Positions 63,159 to 64,000 of a stretch of DNA of 64,000 bases are shown in pieces. The position numbers and the translations under genes were made by a program. The stretch comes from Ruegeria halocynthiae (GTDB lineage Bacteria > Pseudomonadota > Alphaproteobacteria > Rhodobacterales > Rhodobacteraceae): contig NZ_FNNP01000001.1 of NCBI RefSeq assembly GCF_900106805.1, positions 1,054,001 through 1,118,000 on the forward strand, given 5' to 3'. The notes under the pieces are model-generated. The model was given only the letters and a program-made list of their open reading frames with translations. It was not told where the DNA came from and ran no database searches. Numbering within the stretch: the first letter of the stretch is position 1; each line of letters begins with the position of its first letter.

Positions 63159-64000
63159 CAGCCTCTCCAGAATTGAACGGTAAAGATTGCGTAGACGGCA
63201 AGCAGTTCAAGCCGGCCGACCAGCATCCCAATGGTCAGCAGCCACTTGGCGCCGTCATTTAGCGCGCCGAAGTTGCCCGCAGGCCCGATCTGATCACCCA
63301 GCCCTGGCCCCACATTGGCCAGCGCGGTCGCGGCGCCTGACACGGACGTTATGAAATCCAATCCGGTCAAGGCCAGCGCCCATGACAGTACCCCCATTGA
63401 GAGCACGAAGAACATGAAGAAACTCATGACCGAGGTCAGAACATCCCGACTGATGGGCCGCCCGTCATAGCGTGGCATGAACACCCCATGTGGGGACCGA
63501 ATGCGACGGATCTGCGTTTTGATCGAGGCGAACAGCAACTGATAACGGAACACCTTTATCGAACAAGCGGTCGAACCGGCGCAACCTCCGATCAGGCCGA
63601 TCAGAAAGAACAGCATGATGGGAAAGCTGCCCCATCCCATGTAATCGACACTGGCATAGCCAGTGCCCGAAATGATTGATGTGATGTTGAACAGCGACTC
63701 GCGAAAGGCCTGTTCCCAATGGTGCGGGAAAACCGACGTCAGAAACACCGACATGACCAGGACCAGAACAATGATGGTGGCCAGAAACGCCCGGATTTGG
63801 CTGTCTTGCCACAACGAGCTTGTGTGGCCATTTGCCAGCTGCACATAACGTACAAATGGCAGCGCGGCGAGGATCATGAACACCGCCGAAGCGTATTCCA
63901 TAGGTCCCGAGAAGCGTGCAAATGAGCTGTCGTAGTTCGAAAACCCACCAGTTGCGATCGTGGTCATGGAATGAACGATCGCGTCGAAAAAGCTCATGCC
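63158..64000 (-). CDS. trkH: TrkH-family potassium transporter (5' end cut off)
   Basis: The window holds the last 280 codons; the gene runs off the right edge. It shows the pore-loop motifs TTIATGGFSNYDSSF, NITSIISGTGYASVDYMGWG, GCAGSTACSIK and TALANVGPGLGDQIGPAGNF, each with the Gly that lines the selectivity filter, and GMLVGRLELLAVYAIF at the end. TrkH conducts potassium with TrkA. It is followed by the ThDP enzyme gene with a one-base stop/start overlap. N-terminal length cannot be judged. Confidence 0.94.
   Translation of the reverse strand, partial: GMSFFDAIVHSMTTIATGGFSNYDSSFARFSGPMEYASAVFMILAALPFVRYVQLANGHTSSLWQDSQIRAFLATIIVLVLVMSVFLTSVFPHHWEQAFRESLFNITSIISGTGYASVDYMGWGSFPIMLFFLIGLIGGCAGSTACSIKVFRYQLLFASIKTQIRRIRSPHGVFMPRYDGRPISRDVLTSVMSFFMFFVLSMGVLSWALALTGLDFITSVSGAATALANVGPGLGDQIGPAGNFGALNDGAKWLLTIGMLVGRLELLAVYAIFTVQFWRG

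Overview
This window looks like chromosome from a marine alphaproteobacterium of the order Rhodobacterales (Roseobacter group, Ruegeria-like). The call rests on gene content and order: carD-fdxA-S4-SUV3-like helicase, rluD-rpoH, a monocistronic ctaD, glyQ/glyS beside a PPDK-like gene, several GntR/Lrp regulators, a class V aminotransferase and a 5-guanidino-2-oxopentanoate decarboxylase-like enzyme. The DNA is moderately GC-rich, tightly packed and mostly core-like. I see no insertion sequence, phage gene, integrase, rRNA or CRISPR array, and no gene-free stretch longer than 300 bases.

Layout. 1-4251 (-): RNA/transcription block carD (cut by the window edge), fdxA, S4 RNA-binding protein, helicase. 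4275-8075: TPR protein (-), then SCP2-like protein, alpha/beta hydrolase and oligoendopeptidase F (+). 8104-14913: DMT transporter, C4 zinc-finger protein, oxidoreductase, rpoH, rluD and a TPR glycosyltransferase-like protein (-), with one small membrane protein (+) whose start codon overlaps that of rluD. 14990-24978: a divergent amino-sugar island. Leftward are kinase, GntR regulator, SIS isomerase/deaminase and nagA; rightward are murQ, a sugar ABC transporter and a Gfo/Idh/MocA oxidoreductase. 25006-25092: tRNA-Leu(GAG). 25223-31885: FrnE-like DsbA protein, lipB, a CDF metal exporter with divergent MerR regulator, HIT protein, two exported cysteine-containing proteins of unknown function, and ctaD. 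32049-38711: bestrophin, HCCA-isomerase-like protein, DUF2244, yqeY, carA, a BcsA-like glycosyltransferase and a FadR-type regulator. 38812-46041: HAD nucleotidase, small membrane protein, UbiH-type hydroxylase, class V aminotransferase with HutC-type regulator, two overlapping Lrp genes divergent from ilvC, and an ArsR/SRPBCC pair. 46120-51151: EamA transporter, glmM-folP-folB and a SleB-type hydrolase. 51338-61526: PPDK-like gene, glyS, gltS, unknown exported protein, marC, glyQ and a protease-like protein without its catalytic triad. 61584-64000: ThDP-dependent decarboxylase and a truncated trkH.

The most coherent system is the amino-sugar island. It encodes a plausible complete, PTS-independent route: ABC import of a MurNAc/GlcNAc-type sugar, BadF-type kinase, MurQ lactyl-ether cleavage, NagA deacetylation and SIS-type deamination to fructose-6-phosphate. 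A GntR repressor probably acts on a two-half-site motif that I find in front of both divergent arms. Other points worth checking are the triad-less protease-like protein, a glycosyltransferase with a degenerate MshEN-type (c-di-GMP sensor) domain, a FolB fused to an amino-acid-kinase-like domain, a PPDK with altered nucleotide-site residues, and a compositionally odd insert in GlyS.
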